This document shows, piece by piece, positions 1-9,242 of a DNA stretch of 64,000 nt. Numbering within the stretch: the stretch's first letter is position 1; every line of letters begins with the position of its first letter. Made by a program: the position numbers and the translations under genes. The DNA lies in the NCBI RefSeq assembly GCF_000812565.1, contig NZ_JTAM01000048.1, forward strand, positions 1 through 64,000. The letters are read 5' to 3'. Source of the DNA: Flammeovirga sp. OC4. GTDB lineage: Bacteria > Bacteroidota > Bacteroidia > Cytophagales > Flammeovirgaceae. Under the pieces are notes generated by a model. It was given only the letters and a program-made list of their open reading frames with translations, was not told the DNA's origin and searched no databases.

Positions 1-1560
1 TGTGGATCTACTCCTTGAACTGATGGATTTGCCTCTGTCATTGCACCGAAGATCTCAACACGCTTGATAGAGTCAATGCCTAAATCAGCTTCCATGTCCA
101 TACCCATTTCTAACATCTCTGCTGGGTAACCTGTCTTCTCAGCGATTACTTCTAATAATGATGCTTCGATTTCTGCGTTAGATACTCCACCTTGAGTTGG
201 AGCTGCAGTTTCTTGAACTGGTGCTGTTGCTACTGGAGCTGCCGCTGGAGCAGGAGTTGCCGCCGCTGCTGATGTTGCACCTGCTTTTCCTGAAATATAT
301 TCAGCGATTTGAGCTAATGTTCTTAACTCTGCTAATTCTTGTGGATCTACGCCTTGAACTGATGGATTAGCCTCTGTCATCGCACCGAAGATCTCAACAC
401 GCTTGATAGAGTCAATTCCTAAGTCAGCTTCCATGTCCATACCCATTTCTAACATCTCAGAAGGGTAACCAGTTTTCTCAGCAATTACTTCTAAAAGTGA
501 TGCTTCGATCTCTGCGTTGGTTACGCCACCTGCTGCTGCTGGAGCTGGTGTTTCTACAACTGGCGTTGCTGCTACTGGAGCCGCCGCTGGTGCAGGAGCT
601 GCTGCCGGTGCTGATGTTGCACCTGCTTTTCCTGAAATATATTCAGCGATTTGAGCTAATGTTCTTAACTCCGCTAATTCTTGTGGATCTACGCCTTGAA
701 CTGATGGATTAGCCTCTGTCATTGCACCGAAGATCTCAACACGCTTGATAGAGTCAATGCCTAAATCAGCTTCCATGTCCATACCCATTTCTAACATCTC
801 TGCTGGGTAACCTGTCTTCTCAGCGATTACTTCTAATAATGATGCTTCGATTTCTGCGTTAGTTACGCCACCTGCTGCTGCTGGAGCTGCTGTTTCTTGA
901 ACTGGCGCTGCTGCTACTGGAGCCGCCGCTGGTGCAGGAGCTGCTGCCGGTGCTGAAGTTGCACCTGCTTTTCCTGAAATATATTCAGCGATTTGAGCTA
1001 ATGTTCTTAACTCCGCTAATTCTTGTGGATCTACTCCTTGAACTGATGGATTAGCCTCTGTCATCGCACCGAAGATCTCAACACGCTTGATAGAGTCAAT
1101 TCCTAAGTCAGCTTCCATATCCATACCCATTTCTAACATCTCAGAAGGGTAACCAGTTTTCTCAGCAATTACTTCTAAAAGTGATGCTTCGATCTCTGCG
1201 TTGGTTACGCCACCTGCTGCTGCTGGAGCTGGTGTTTCTACAACTGGCGTTGCTGCTACTGGAGCCGCCGCTGGTGCAGGAGCTGCTGCCGGTGCTGATG
1301 TTGCACCTGCTTTTCCTGAAATATATTCAGCAATTTGAGCTAATGTTCTTAACTCAGCTAATTCTTGTGGATCTACACCTTGAACTGATGGATTAGCCTC
1401 TGTCATCGCACCGAAGATTTCAACACGCTTGATAGAGTCAATTCCTAAATCAGCTTCCATATCCATGCTCATTTCTAACATCTCAGAAGGGTAACCTGTC
1501 TTTTCAGCGATTACTGCTAATAAAGATGCTTCGATTTCTGCATTTGATACACTACCTGAA
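1..1560 (-). repeat. Tandem acyl-carrier-domain repeat, 342-bp period
   Basis: Five near-identical carrier domain units lie within pfaA. Taking the same base of the DSIKR motif in each, spacings are 342, 342, 342 and 339 bp, so one unit has lost a codon in the linker. Units 2 and 4 share variants (for example CAGAAGGGTAACCAGTTTTC on the + strand), and units 3 and 5 share others (CTGCTGGGTAACCTGTCTTC). This makes a 684-bp two-unit higher-order repeat. Unit 1 (about 1310-1560) is the most diverged. The array runs off the window start. Confidence 0.93.
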
Positions 1561-4500
1561 GTAGGTGCCGCTGCTGGAGCTGGTGTTTCAACAACTGGTG
1601 CTGCTACTGGAGCAGGTGCAGGAGTTTCAGCAACTGGGGCTGGAGTTGGCACTTCAGCTGGAGCTTGTAACTGCTGAGGAGCAGGAGCTGCATTTGAAGC
1701 TAATTGGTTATTTGTTTGCATGTTGAACAACGACGACAACATTTGTTCGATGCGTGTTTGTTGCTCAGTTAGACGCTGGATATCTGCTTGGATTTGATCC
1801 AATACTGCCTTCTCTGCCATGGAAGCTGAATTTTGTTTCTGACGAATTTTTTCTTCAATAATTTGAGACATGTCTGTTGTCTCAGCAATCACCGTTTCGA
1901 TTTCTTCTACTAACGGTGCTTTTTGCGAAAGCACTTTTCCTCCCTTCGCTAATGTGTCTTGGTATCTCTTCTTGAAACCGTCTGTCAAATAGTTTGTACC
2001 AGAAATCTGTACATTCATTTTCGACTTCGCACCACCTGCTTGAACTGGTCTTGCGTACGGATCAAAGTTTTGGATTTGGATACCCATTACAGCTAACTGG
2101 ATAGCTGCTTCTCTCAACTGAACGTCTGAGTTTTTCTTAGGATTAGGGTTCAATGCAATCACTTGGTGATCTTGACCTGCTAAGATTTCAGAAGTTAAGT
2201 TGGATAGAATATTTTTCGGTCCAAATTCAACGAACACTCTTGCACCTTCTTGGTACATTTTCTCGATTTGCTCTTTGAATTTAACTGGACTTAAAATGTG
2301 TCTCTTTAGAGTTTCTTTGATGAACTGAGGTTGTGCTGGGTAAGCAGTACCTAATGTGTTCGAATACAATTTACCTTGAGGAGCAGCAATGTTTGTATTG
2401 TCTAATACTGCTGCGAAAGGTTTAGAAGCATGACCTACATAAGGTGTATGGAATGCGGCAGAAACTGGTAGGATAGTCGCTAATAAGCCTGCTGCTTTTA
2501 ATTCCGTTTTAAGCGCCTCCAATTCGTTCTTCGCACCACCTAAGATCGTTTGCGTACCTGAGTTGATGTTGGCTACCTGTACATTTTGGTATTTACCGAT
2601 GTAAGGTTGAACTGCTACAACATCTGCTTTAACAGCCATCATAGTACCTGCATCTACACCTGCTTGTGCTGACATTGCTTGTCCTCTTTCTTTCGAAAGT
2701 TTGATGAACGTTGCTAAGTCGATTGCACCTGAAGCATACAAAGCTGAAAGCTCACCATAAGAGTGACCTGCAAAGTAACTTGCTTTGAAGCCTGCGTTTT
2801 GTAAAATGTGATACATACTTACCGATAATGCACCAATTGCTGGTTGAGCATTTTCAGTTTGTGTAAGTACCGCTTGTTGTTGTTTACGCTCCTCATCGCT
2901 GAATACAGGAATCGGATATACAGTCTCAGTTAAAGGTTTTTTGTTGCTTGCTTCAAATTCACCGTTCACTTTCGCGAATACTTCACGAACTTGAGGGAAT
3001 GACCAAGCGATTTCATTACCCATGTTTGTGTATTGAGAACCTTGTCCTGCGAATAAAGCAGCAACATTGTCCTTACCGTTATAAGCGGCACTTCTATACC
3101 AAACATTTAAGATTGGGTTTTTCCACTCTGCTGCGTTTGCATCTTTCGATAATGCAGCAACAAAAGCTTGAAGTTTTTTCGTAGCCTCTTCAATTGATGA
3201 AGCAACGAAACCAACTCTTGGTTGATTTACAGGAACATTTTCTGCGAATGCTGTAGCGGATACTTCTTTGTAGTAAGCTTTTGCATCTGCACCTGATAAA
3301 CCGTCAATATGTTTTTGAGCCAATGCCACTAACGCAGATGATGATACTTCAGAAAGCAACCATTGTTTGTGGATATTGTGAACTCTATTTTTCTCGATTG
3401 ATTGTCCTTTGTACTCCTCCATAGAGAAGTGAAGGTTGACACCACCAAAACCGAAAGCTGATACACCTGCTCTCAATGGAGTTTGAGCATCTTTCTGGAA
3501 CCAAGGTCTAGTCTCAGAGTTGATATAGAATGCTTTCTTCTCAATCTCTAATTTCGGGTTCGGTTTTGTGATATTGATTGTACCTGGAAGGATTTTGTGG
3601 TGTAAGGCTAAAGCTGCTTTAATCATACCCGCTGCACCTGCTGCTGCTTTTGTATGACCAATTTGAGACTTTACAGAACCTAATGCAATGTGATTAGTTT
3701 TCACACCATCATCACCGAATACCATACCCATTGATACACCTTCTGATGCATCACCAGCGTTAGTACCCGTACCGTGTGCTTCAATCAAACCAACTGTTGA
3801 TGGATCATAACCTGCTTCCTCATAAGCTCTTCTCATCGCTAAAGCTTGACCTGAAGGACGAGGCGCATAAACTGACTTATAACGACCATCTGAAGAACCA
3901 CCAATACCGTTTACAACAGCATAGATTTTATCTCCATCACGCTCAGCATCTTCTAAACGCTTCATGACCATCATACCTACCCCTTCACCGATCAACATAC
4001 CGTCACCATCTTGGTCAAATGGACGAATGCTACCGTTACGAGAGAATGCAGGAGTTTTTGAGAATGACATGTACATAAATGGTGAGTTGTCTGTATCTAC
4101 ACCACCAGTAATCATCATATCTGCTCTTTTTTCTACCAATTCAGCCACCGCCATTTTGATCGCTGATAGTGAAGCCGCACAAGCTGCATCCACTACTGAG
4201 TTGATACCACCGAAGTCAAAACGGTTAGCGATACGACCAGAAATTACGTTACCCAATAAACCTGGGAATGAGTTTTCTGTCCAAGGCACAAACGCTGCTT
4301 TCATCTTCTCGATGGCCACTGCGATTTGTTCTTCTGGCATTCCCATTGACTCTAATGCTCTTCTCCAAACTGGATACTGTAAACGAGCCGTCAAAGGAAT
4401 GATTAGCTTTTGACCACCGCCAACGCCAAGAATAACACCTGTTCTTTCTCTTAGATCTGCTTTCAACGCATCTGAACCTGGAGCATACCCTGAATCGATC

Positions 4501-4826
4501 AATGCATCTTTTGCTACTGCAAGACCCAATAGTTGTGAAGCATCCGTTACTTCTAAGATATTTGGTGGTAAACCAAACTCCATTGGGTTGAAATCGATTT
4601 TTGGAACGAAGCCACCTACTTTACAGTAAGTTTTGTCTTCTGCTAATGGATTTGGATCATAGTAGTCGTCTATTTTCCATCGATCATCAGGTACTTCTTT
4701 GATACAATCCACACCTTGGATGATATTTTCCCAGTACTTCTCTAGGTTCTCAGAGTCTGCAAATACAGAGGCCATACCAACAATGGCAATTGGCGTCTCT
4801 TTAAGCAGTTGGTTTGTGTCTGTCAT
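1..4826 (-). CDS. pfaA: Polyunsaturated fatty acid synthase subunit PfaA (5' part, cut by window start)
   Basis: This is the first 1608 residues of a PfaA-type PUFA synthase, a giant iterative polyketide-like enzyme that builds long polyunsaturated fatty acids. Order seen: ketosynthase (about residues 10-460, active Cys216 in VDAACAAS, histidines in EAHGTGT and KSQIGHTKA); malonyl/acyl transferase (about 590-890, Ser689 in GHSYGEL); a Gln-rich helical stretch near 1010-1050; then Pro/Ala-linked acyl carrier domains. Five carrier motifs LGIDSIKRVEIF are present, with pantetheine-accepting serines at residues 1131, 1245, 1359, 1473 and 1586. More carriers and a ketoreductase are expected beyond the window. 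The ATG at 4824-4826 leads directly into the ketosynthase (MTDTNQLLKETPIAIVGMA). Flammeovirga relatives are known to make arachidonic acid, but the product made here cannot be read from this part. Confidence 0.95.
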   Translation of the reverse strand, partial: MTDTNQLLKETPIAIVGMASVFADSENLEKYWENIIQGVDCIKEVPDDRWKIDDYYDPNPLAEDKTYCKVGGFVPKIDFNPMEFGLPPNILEVTDASQLLGLAVAKDALIDSGYAPGSDALKADLRERTGVILGVGGGQKLIIPLTARLQYPVWRRALESMGMPEEQIAVAIEKMKAAFVPWTENSFPGLLGNVISGRIANRFDFGGINSVVDAACAASLSAIKMAVAELVEKRADMMITGGVDTDNSPFMYMSFSKTPAFSRNGSIRPFDQDGDGMLIGEGVGMMVMKRLEDAERDGDKIYAVVNGIGGSSDGRYKSVYAPRPSGQALAMRRAYEEAGYDPSTVGLIEAHGTGTNAGDASEGVSMGMVFGDDGVKTNHIALGSVKSQIGHTKAAAGAAGMIKAALALHHKILPGTINITKPNPKLEIEKKAFYINSETRPWFQKDAQTPLRAGVSAFGFGGVNLHFSMEEYKGQSIEKNRVHNIHKQWLLSEVSSSALVALAQKHIDGLSGADAKAYYKEVSATAFAENVPVNQPRVGFVASSIEEATKKLQAFVAALSKDANAAEWKNPILNVWYRSAAYNGKDNVAALFAGQGSQYTNMGNEIAWSFPQVREVFAKVNGEFEASNKKPLTETVYPIPVFSDEERKQQQAVLTQTENAQPAIGALSVSMYHILQNAGFKASYFAGHSYGELSALYASGAIDLATFIKLSKERGQAMSAQAGVDAGTMMAVKADVVAVQPYIGKYQNVQVANINSGTQTILGGAKNELEALKTELKAAGLLATILPVSAAFHTPYVGHASKPFAAVLDNTNIAAPQGKLYSNTLGTAYPAQPQFIKETLKRHILSPVKFKEQIEKMYQEGARVFVEFGPKNILSNLTSEILAGQDHQVIALNPNPKKNSDVQLREAAIQLAVMGIQIQNFDPYARPVQAGGAKSKMNVQISGTNYLTDGFKKRYQDTLAKGGKVLSQKAPLVEEIETVIAETTDMSQIIEEKIRQKQNSASMAEKAVLDQIQADIQRLTEQQTRIEQMLSSLFNMQTNNQLASNAAPAPQQLQAPAEVPTPAPVAETPAPAPVAAPVVETPAPAAAPTSGSVSNAEIEASLLAVIAEKTGYPSEMLEMSMDMEADLGIDSIKRVEIFGAMTEANPSVQGVDPQELAELRTLAQIAEYISGKAGATSAPAAAPAPAAAPVAATPVVETPAPAAAGGVTNAEIEASLLEVIAEKTGYPSEMLEMGMDMEADLGIDSIKRVEIFGAMTEANPSVQGVDPQELAELRTLAQIAEYISGKAGATSAPAAAPAPAAAPVAAAPVQETAAPAAAGGVTNAEIEASLLEVIAEKTGYPAEMLEMGMDMEADLGIDSIKRVEIFGAMTEANPSVQGVDPQELAELRTLAQIAEYISGKAGATSAPAAAPAPAAAPVAATPVVETPAPAAAGGVTNAEIEASLLEVIAEKTGYPSEMLEMGMDMEADLGIDSIKRVEIFGAMTEANPSVQGVDPQELAELRTLAQIAEYISGKAGATSAAAATPAPAAAPVATAPVQETAAPTQGGVSNAEIEASLLEVIAEKTGYPAEMLEMGMDMEADLGIDSIKRVEIFGAMTEANPSVQGVDP

Positions 4827-5525
4827 ATCTTTTATTCTTGGAATAGTACAATACACACGTTGTACTACTTTACTTTTATTCGTTACTCGCTCAAAAAATG
4901 AAATGGTTACTTGAATGATGAAAGTTTGTTCAAGCTCGCTTTTGCTCATTTTTCAGCCCGTATAACAATTCAGATCCCGAAATTGTGACAACTTTTCTAA
5001 AAAAAATATATGTTTGCTTTTATTTAATAATGACTACCTATTCATTCATCTATCAAAAAAGTACAAAACAATAGACAACTGTATTACATTACAGAAGTAA
5101 GTATTCACTAATAGCCAAAAACCAGGGTAAATATCAAAATCTAAAAAAATGTTATTTTTTATTTTAACCCTATTTTCGAGTATTTCAGAGGGTATAAATT
5201 GAATTTTAAAGTCAGATGAAATATTTATTTTTCAGAAAAATGTCAATGCCTTAAAAAGTTTTTAATAATTCTTGTAACATTATTCATACTACCATTACAC
5301 TTCAAAGCAAATCATTGATAGAAGCAAAAAAAGAGACTTATTCATTAAGCCGATTTTACTGTTATTTATTTTCTATCACCTTACCTTTTCTCAGTTTTTA
5401 AATTAAAATTTCTTCAATAAATGTATCATAAGTTGATAGGCTGATATAGTTTTTTATACTCTTTTGATGCTAAGTACCAAGACAAAATTATTTAATACTA
5501 ATTCTATTTATTTTTGGCTTAGTAC
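4827..5525. other. AT-rich intergenic region upstream of pfaA
   Basis: No plausible gene was found here. The stretch is AT-rich and must contain the pfaA promoter on the minus strand, but I could not find a convincing TAnnTTTG box. The first MITE-like copy begins at about 5526. Confidence 0.5.
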
Positions 5526-5868
5526 TACATCGTAAACTAAGTATATCGAATACTTATAACACTTAGAAATCAGGAGATTTCTGATGATCTAAAGGACACG
5601 AATGACGCTAGCGCTTAACATTCGCGCCATTGAGCTTTCTACCACTTTAGTTTGGTAGTACTCCCCCTGGCCTTGAAGGGAAAAGCGTTAAGAATTTCAT
5701 GGAATGAGCCGTTAAAATCATTTAGGCGAGAGAAATGGAGTTTAGCTTTTGACTTCTAAGCCTTGAATTTTTTGCTTCGTTTTTCATCAATGGAAAAATG
5801 AAGAAGAAGGAAGCTTGAAAGTAGGGCATAAAAGCCTTCGGAATAATTGACTAGAAGTTTACAATGCA
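5526..5868 (+). mobile_element. MITE-like element, copy 1 (shortened)
   Basis: Ends are inverted: the left reads TACATCGTAAACTAAG and the right AGTTTACAATGCA. AGTACT occurs at both borders, consistent with a target duplication of about 5 bp. The interior matches the three other copies (blocks CGCTTAACATTCGCGCCA and GGGAAAAGCGTTA). It is about 50 bp shorter than the others, mainly because an internal hairpin after GCCGTTAAAA is missing. It has no transposase and no conserved reading frame. Confidence 0.75.
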
Positions 5869-5885
5869 GTACTTAGCACAAAAAA

Positions 5886-5911
5886 AGAGGCTTACATCTC
5901 AGCAAGCCTCT
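5886..5911 (-). terminator. Terminator after the terD pair
   Basis: The stem AGAGGCTT/AAGCCTCT is followed on the minus strand by a run of seven T. It lies just downstream of the second TerD-family gene. Confidence 0.75.
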
Positions 5912-5924
5912 CAAAAATATTTTT

Positions 5925-6488
5925 TTAAACGTATTGATCTACATAACCCTGCAAACCAATTCTAGTTCCGTCTCCTGTTGCTTTAAAAGTCCATTCTCTT
6001 CCAGATTTTATCAGCCTGCCAAACTCCATATCAGTGGCATTTCCAAAAGTAGTTTTATTCAAGCTGTATCTTAAAATTTCGTTTTTCTTGTCTACGTCTA
6101 CAATTCGTATATAAGCATTATCCAACATACCAAAATGATGATTTAGTACATCTGCATTGTGAATTGATGCGACAAAAATTAGTTCTTTGATAGAAGGGTT
6201 AATTTGAGATAAATAAGCTAAAATCATTTCATCATCACCATCTCCTTCTCCATTTCTGTTATCTCCTGTATGTTCTACGCTATTGTCTGGCGATTTAAGG
6301 TTATTATAGAAAATAAAGTATTCGTCTGCAGGAAGTTTTCCGTTTTCTCCAACCATAAAAACAGAAATATCAAGATCTAGTGAGTTTCCAGGAATGATGT
6401 CCCAACCAATTCCTAACATTACTTTGTCCAACCTTACGTTGCCCTTCATCAGGTTGACTTTGCTTCCTTTTTTTAAGTCTATACCCAT
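5925..6488 (-). CDS. TerD-family calcium-binding stress protein
   Basis: The protein has 187 residues, the normal length for TerD/TerE/TerZ/CABP proteins of the tellurium-resistance/stress family. Family marks are an N-terminal LKKGSKVNLMKG, GIGWDI, DLDISVF, FYNNLKSPD, and the acidic calcium-binding segment HTGDNRNGEGDGDDE near residues 74-88. No signal peptide is seen, so it is presumably cytosolic. It is second in a pair with the gene ending at 6503 (14-nt gap), so the two are probably co-transcribed and end at the hairpin near 5900. No terA, terB or terC homologue is visible nearby, so a tellurite role is not supported; a general stress or envelope role is inference. Confidence 0.88.
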   Translation of the reverse strand: MGIDLKKGSKVNLMKGNVRLDKVMLGIGWDIIPGNSLDLDISVFMVGENGKLPADEYFIFYNNLKSPDNSVEHTGDNRNGEGDGDDEMILAYLSQINPSIKELIFVASIHNADVLNHHFGMLDNAYIRIVDVDKKNEILRYSLNKTTFGNATDMEFGRLIKSGREWTFKATGDGTRIGLQGYVDQYV

Positions 6489-6502
6489 AACATTATTATG
6501 CT

Positions 6503-7126
6503 CTAGTAGTTATTTTTTATATGTAAAATAGTTTCAGAAATATCCTTTGCTGCAATCGGTGTTCCAATTACCTCAAACTCCCAACAGTCATTTTTCAGTA
6601 CCAAACGCCCCATCAACATTGAGACATAATCTGCATATTCTTCAGAAGAAGATAAATTAAAATTGGCAAGGCATTCATTCTGAGAATAAATATTTACCTC
6701 TGAAAAAGGGATTTGTGAGAAGTTTTGTTGAGAGTAAGAATTTAAGTACAAGTAAATTTGCTTTACTTTTTTGTCGATATTTTTTAGGTCTACCCAGATT
6801 ATTTCATTATCCAAGCCATCATTTCCATTTAAATCGCCCTCAAGGTCATCTCCAAAGTGTTTTATTGCATCATCTGGAGATGTTAATTGGTTATAGTAAA
6901 CAGTGTATATATGTTCCTTGTCCTTGTCAAAAGCGGAAAGACTGGCATCCAAATCGACATTTGTTGTATAAGGGATCATATTAAAAAACACTTTTTTCTG
7001 GATAGCACCCCAGTTGACACCTACCCGCACAAAGTCCAAAGAACTACCATTGTCTTTGATCAAAGAAATGGTACTACCTTTTTTCAATGTGATTTTTGAC
7101 CTTTTTTGGAGTTCGGTATTACTCAT
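6503..7126 (-). CDS. TerD-family protein, diverged paralogue
   Basis: This 207-residue protein is a diverged TerD-family member. It keeps LKKGSTISL, VGVNWG, NVDLDASLSAFDKD, VYYNQLTSPDDAIKHFGDD and an acidic stretch GDLNGNDGLDNE that corresponds to the calcium-binding loop, though less regular than in its neighbour. It has a longer N-terminus (MSNTELQKRSK) and no signal peptide. It is first in the two-gene unit reading toward 5925. The pair probably arose by tandem duplication. The function of individual TerD paralogues is poorly known. Confidence 0.82.
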   Translation of the reverse strand: MSNTELQKRSKITLKKGSTISLIKDNGSSLDFVRVGVNWGAIQKKVFFNMIPYTTNVDLDASLSAFDKDKEHIYTVYYNQLTSPDDAIKHFGDDLEGDLNGNDGLDNEIIWVDLKNIDKKVKQIYLYLNSYSQQNFSQIPFSEVNIYSQNECLANFNLSSSEEYADYVSMLMGRLVLKNDCWEFEVIGTPIAAKDISETILHIKNNY

Positions 7127-7352
7127 ATTTATCTATAGTCGTTAAAAAGTATTAGTTGATGTTGCTATTTATTTAAAAGTAGTTTTAAAATATTGTTTAA
7201 CGAAGACGATTAACATTGGTTGTCAATTGCTCGAACCATTTTACATTTTTTCAAACATTTTTCTTATTCATCCATTTAACATTAAGAACAACTTTAAAAA
7301 ACGATCACTTACTAAATTCAAGTGCCTCTTCAATCCGCAATAAACAATAATT

Positions 7353-8468
7353 ATGATCACAACCTTTGAGTTTCCTACTACTTTTGATGCGATCAAAAAT
7401 ATAGTAGATCAGTATTCACCCGAAAACTATGCTCGGTCAAGAAATTATATTGATGGAGAAGTTTCTTATCTATCACCTTACATTTCAAGAGGAGTTATAT
7501 CCACTAAATATGTCGTTTCAAGACTGATTAAAAATGGTTTCAGCCTTAGAAAGAATGAAAAGTTTATTCAGGAATTAGCATGGAGAGATTATTGGCAACA
7601 GATATGGATTGAAAAGGATATTGATGAAGATCTTAAACATCAACAACCTCAAGTGGAACATTATGGTATTCCATCCGCTATTTTTCATGAAAACACAAGC
7701 ATTGAGGTCATTGATGAGCACCTTACCGAACTCCGAAAGCAAGGATACCTTCATAATCATATGAGAATGTACATTGCAATGTTTACCTGTAATATTGGGA
7801 AATCACATTGGAAAGTCCCTGCCCAATGGATGTATTATCATCTGCTAGATCATGATTGGGCAAGTAATGCATTAAGTTGGCAATGGGTAGCGGGTGCCAA
7901 TAGCAATAAAAAGTATTTTGCGAATCAGTCGAATATCAATAAGTATACTCATACGTTTCAAAAAGGAACTTTCCTTGATAAATCTTATGAAGAATTGGAA
8001 CAAATGGAAACGCCTTCTATTCTTCAAGATCACCTCCAGCCTGAGTTCATTACCCCATTACCAGACAGTACTTCAATCACCATTGACACTTCCATTCCTT
8101 CTTTCATTTATAATTCTTATAATCTTGATCCCCTTTGGAATCATGAAGTAGAAGGTAATCGTATTTTATTACTTGAACCTTCACATTTTGAAAAATACCC
8201 TGTCAGTGATCATGTGCTTCAATTTATACTTGACCTTTCTGAGAACATTGACAACATTCAAGTTTTTGTTGGTGAATTTGATGAATTAGAAAAACAATTA
8301 GAAGGTTCAAGCATTTATTACAAGGAGCACCCAACAGTTAGACACTATAAAGGAATTGAAGAGGAAAGAGATTGGATTTCCAATGTCAAAGGATATTACC
8401 CCTCATTCTTTAAGTTCTGGAAATATGTAAAAAAAGAAATTTTCAACCCGAATTATCATGAAGCTTAA
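7353..8468 (+). CDS. Photolyase/cryptochrome-like FAD-binding protein without the N-terminal antenna domain
   Basis: The 371-residue protein opens directly with the helical FAD-binding domain of the photolyase/cryptochrome superfamily. Marks are SYLSPYISRGVIS (about residues 38-50), FIQELAWRDYWQQIW (72-86), LHNHMRMYIAMF (132-143), HDWASNALSWQWVAG and KKYFANQSNINKY (about 170-205). Canonical family members carry an alpha/beta antenna domain before this part; here it is absent. Instead, residues about 250-340 (RILLLEPSHFEKYPVS, then FILDLSENI, VFVGEFDEL, YYKEHP) resemble strands and helices of that antenna domain, so the order may be permuted. The next gene overlaps by 11 nt. DNA repair versus blue-light sensing cannot be decided. 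Confidence 0.85.
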   Translation: MITTFEFPTTFDAIKNIVDQYSPENYARSRNYIDGEVSYLSPYISRGVISTKYVVSRLIKNGFSLRKNEKFIQELAWRDYWQQIWIEKDIDEDLKHQQPQVEHYGIPSAIFHENTSIEVIDEHLTELRKQGYLHNHMRMYIAMFTCNIGKSHWKVPAQWMYYHLLDHDWASNALSWQWVAGANSNKKYFANQSNINKYTHTFQKGTFLDKSYEELEQMETPSILQDHLQPEFITPLPDSTSITIDTSIPSFIYNSYNLDPLWNHEVEGNRILLLEPSHFEKYPVSDHVLQFILDLSENIDNIQVFVGEFDELEKQLEGSSIYYKEHPTVRHYKGIEEERDWISNVKGYYPSFFKFWKYVKKEIFNPNYHEA

Positions 8469-9096
8469 TAAACAAGAAATAGACACTTTGGAATTTAAAT
8501 TTAAGATCAATCTTATTAATTCCATTACAGGCATAAAACCCGGAAATTTAATTGGAACAGTGGATAAAGAAGGAAATGAGAACCTTGCTATATTTAGTTC
8601 GGTTTTTCACCTAGGAAGTAATCCTCCATTGATTGCATTTGTGACACGCCCTTCTCAAGAAGTTCCCCGACATACTCTACAAAATATATTAGAAACTTCA
8701 TCTTATACCATAAATCATGTCGTTACTGATAAAATTATAAATGCCCACCTTACATCAGCCAAGTTTGACAAGGGAATTTCTGAATTCGATGCCTGCAATC
8801 TCACACCAGAATATCACCCTGAAATCAAAGCTCCATTCGTAAAAGAAAGTAAAATCCAAATCGGGATGACTTTAGAAGATATCATGGATGTGAAAGCCAA
8901 TAAGACCAAAATTGTCATTGGAAGAGTCAATTTTCTTCATATTAAAGAAGAAAAAATAGTAGATGAGCAAGGGAATATCAATCTTTCTGAAGCAGAAAGC
9001 GCAGGAATCTCAGGACTCCGTTCCTATTATTCTTTTCAAAATCTAGCCACTCTTCCAATTGCTCAAACTGATAACATTGTAGTTTCTGAGAAGTGA
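8458..9096 (+). CDS. Flavin reductase-like FMN-binding split-barrel protein
   Basis: This 212-residue protein matches the flavin reductase-like/FMN-binding split-barrel family. Typical features are the N-terminal [40 protein letters not shown], and a SSYTINHV segment where other members read F-x-V-N-x-x. The start ATG at 8458 lies inside the end of the photolyase-like gene, and the stop overlaps the start of the DUF2256 gene (TGATG), which implies translational coupling. Such proteins bind FMN and often reduce flavins with NAD(P)H. A role in supplying reduced flavin to the photolyase-like partner is inference. Confidence 0.85.
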   Translation: MKLNKQEIDTLEFKFKINLINSITGIKPGNLIGTVDKEGNENLAIFSSVFHLGSNPPLIAFVTRPSQEVPRHTLQNILETSSYTINHVVTDKIINAHLTSAKFDKGISEFDACNLTPEYHPEIKAPFVKESKIQIGMTLEDIMDVKANKTKIVIGRVNFLHIKEEKIVDEQGNINLSEAESAGISGLRSYYSFQNLATLPIAQTDNIVVSEK

Positions 9097-9242
9097 TGAA
9101 AAAGAAAAGAGACCTCCCGACTAAAGTTTGTGTGGTATGTGAGCGACCTTTTACTTGGAGAAAAAAATGGGAGAAAGTGTGGGAAGAAGTAAAATATTGT
9201 AGCGAGCGGTGCAGGAGAAATAAACAAAAGATCAAGAATTAA
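9096..9242 (+). CDS. DUF2256 small zinc-finger-like protein
   Basis: This is a 48-residue gene whose ATG overlaps the previous stop in TGATG. The protein begins [19 protein letters not shown], continues [10 protein letters not shown] and [12 protein letters not shown], and ends NKQKIKN. Two cysteine pairs, CVVC near residues 12-15 and CSERC near 35-39, should bind one zinc. The LP[17 protein letters not shown] pattern is that of DUF2256, a family often found next to photolyase/cryptochrome genes. It is the third gene of the photolyase-like operon. Its biochemical role is unknown. Confidence 0.92.
   Translation: MKKKRDLPTKVCVVCERPFTWRKKWEKVWEEVKYCSERCRRNKQKIKN

Noticed and set aside
497-1396. 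Two nearly identical 71-codon open frames on the + strand, 684 bp apart
   Set aside because: They are antisense to the repeated carrier domains of pfaA. Their similarity comes from the repeat, not from being genes.
1-1560. Regularly spaced repeats that could suggest a CRISPR array or satellite
   Set aside because: The 342-bp units encode carrier domains in frame with the LGIDSIKRVEIF motif; there are no short direct repeats with unique spacers.
3964-4413. A 149-codon + strand frame
   Set aside because: It lies wholly antisense to the PfaA ketosynthase, whose protein sequence is unmistakable.
6715-7099. Two + strand frames of 70-89 codons
   Set aside because: They are antisense to a TerD-family gene with clear motifs and show no protein features of their own.
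5925-7126. A tellurite-resistance island
   Set aside because: Only TerD-type genes are present; the other ter genes are absent, so resistance is not supported.
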